Source: Actinomycetes bacterium (GTDB lineage: Bacteria; Actinomycetota; Acidimicrobiia; Acidimicrobiales; Palsa-688). Taken from it: a stretch of 5,648 nt of DNA. The position numbers were made by a program, and so were the translations under genes. How positions within the stretch are numbered: the stretch's first letter is position 1; each line of letters opens with the position of its first letter. Below, piece by piece: positions 5,574 through 5,648 of the stretch. Under the pieces are notes generated by a model. It had not been told where the DNA came from and made no database searches. It saw only the letters and a program-made list of their open reading frames with translations. Location: NCBI GenBank assembly GCA_021808425.1, contig JAKBBS010000209.1, positions 1 to 5,648 on the forward strand. The letters are read 5' to 3'.

Positions 5574-5648
5574 GTGCCCTCCGACAAAAGAGCCCGCCAG
5601 CGCGCTGGGCGCGCAACCCGCATGGCCGAGCTACAGCAAGCCCAGAAG
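5574..5648 (+). CDS. N-terminus of a gene cut by the window edge (basic, possibly a peptidyl-prolyl isomerase leader)
   Basis: A frame opens at GTG 5574 and stays open for 25 codons to the window end, giving a strongly basic helical start with DKRARQRAGRATRMAELQQ. Such Arg/Lys/Gln-rich leaders occur at the N-terminus of membrane-anchored cyclophilin-type peptidyl-prolyl isomerases and some other actinobacterial proteins, so that identity is only a guess. Support for a real gene comes from the family-like composition and the TACCGT box 8 nt upstream. The competing GTG at 5564 opens another frame with a less natural protein. Confidence 0.45.
   Translation, partial: MPSDKRARQRAGRATRMAELQQAQK

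Overview
The window is GC-rich DNA, probably from an actinobacterium. A deep-branching, Acidimicrobiia-like lineage would fit, but that is inference from three traits: codon use, GTG starts, and several genes whose only upstream signal is a -10-like TANNNT box placed for leaderless transcription. No RNA gene, insertion sequence, CRISPR array or phage gene was seen.

Left part (1-1408, minus strand): two tandem short-chain dehydrogenase/reductase (SDR) genes, clearly paralogous and transcribed leftward. The second gene in transcription order (1-596) runs off the left edge. The first (620-1408) is complete, but it carries Ser where the catalytic Asn is expected and Asn where the adenine-contacting Asp usually sits.

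Centre (1409-1722): a 314-bp divergent regulatory region, AT-richer than its surroundings. It holds three ACCGGT-cored palindromic sites plus a fourth near-match. The 10-mer ACTGACCGGT occurs once on each strand, each time just downstream of a -10-like hexamer, so one repressor could control both arms.

Middle (1723-4137, plus strand): a 581-aa protein with the mobile phosphohistidine domain of PEP-utilising enzymes and an upstream region resembling the substrate domain of rifampin phosphotransferase, but with no ATP-grasp domain. A TetR-family regulator follows after 30 bp and is the natural candidate for binding the ACCGGT sites. My reading is a TetR-controlled two-armed module in which a hydroxylated or cyclic substrate is phosphorylated by a split dikinase-like enzyme and oxidised or reduced by the SDR pair. 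The chemistry and substrate are not proven by the sequence.

Right part (4138-5648): probably ordinary chromosome. It holds a small stand-alone HD-domain protein (plus), a convergent DedA-family membrane protein (minus) with a weak terminator-like hairpin between them, and the first 25 codons of a plus-strand gene with a very basic N-terminus that runs off the right edge.
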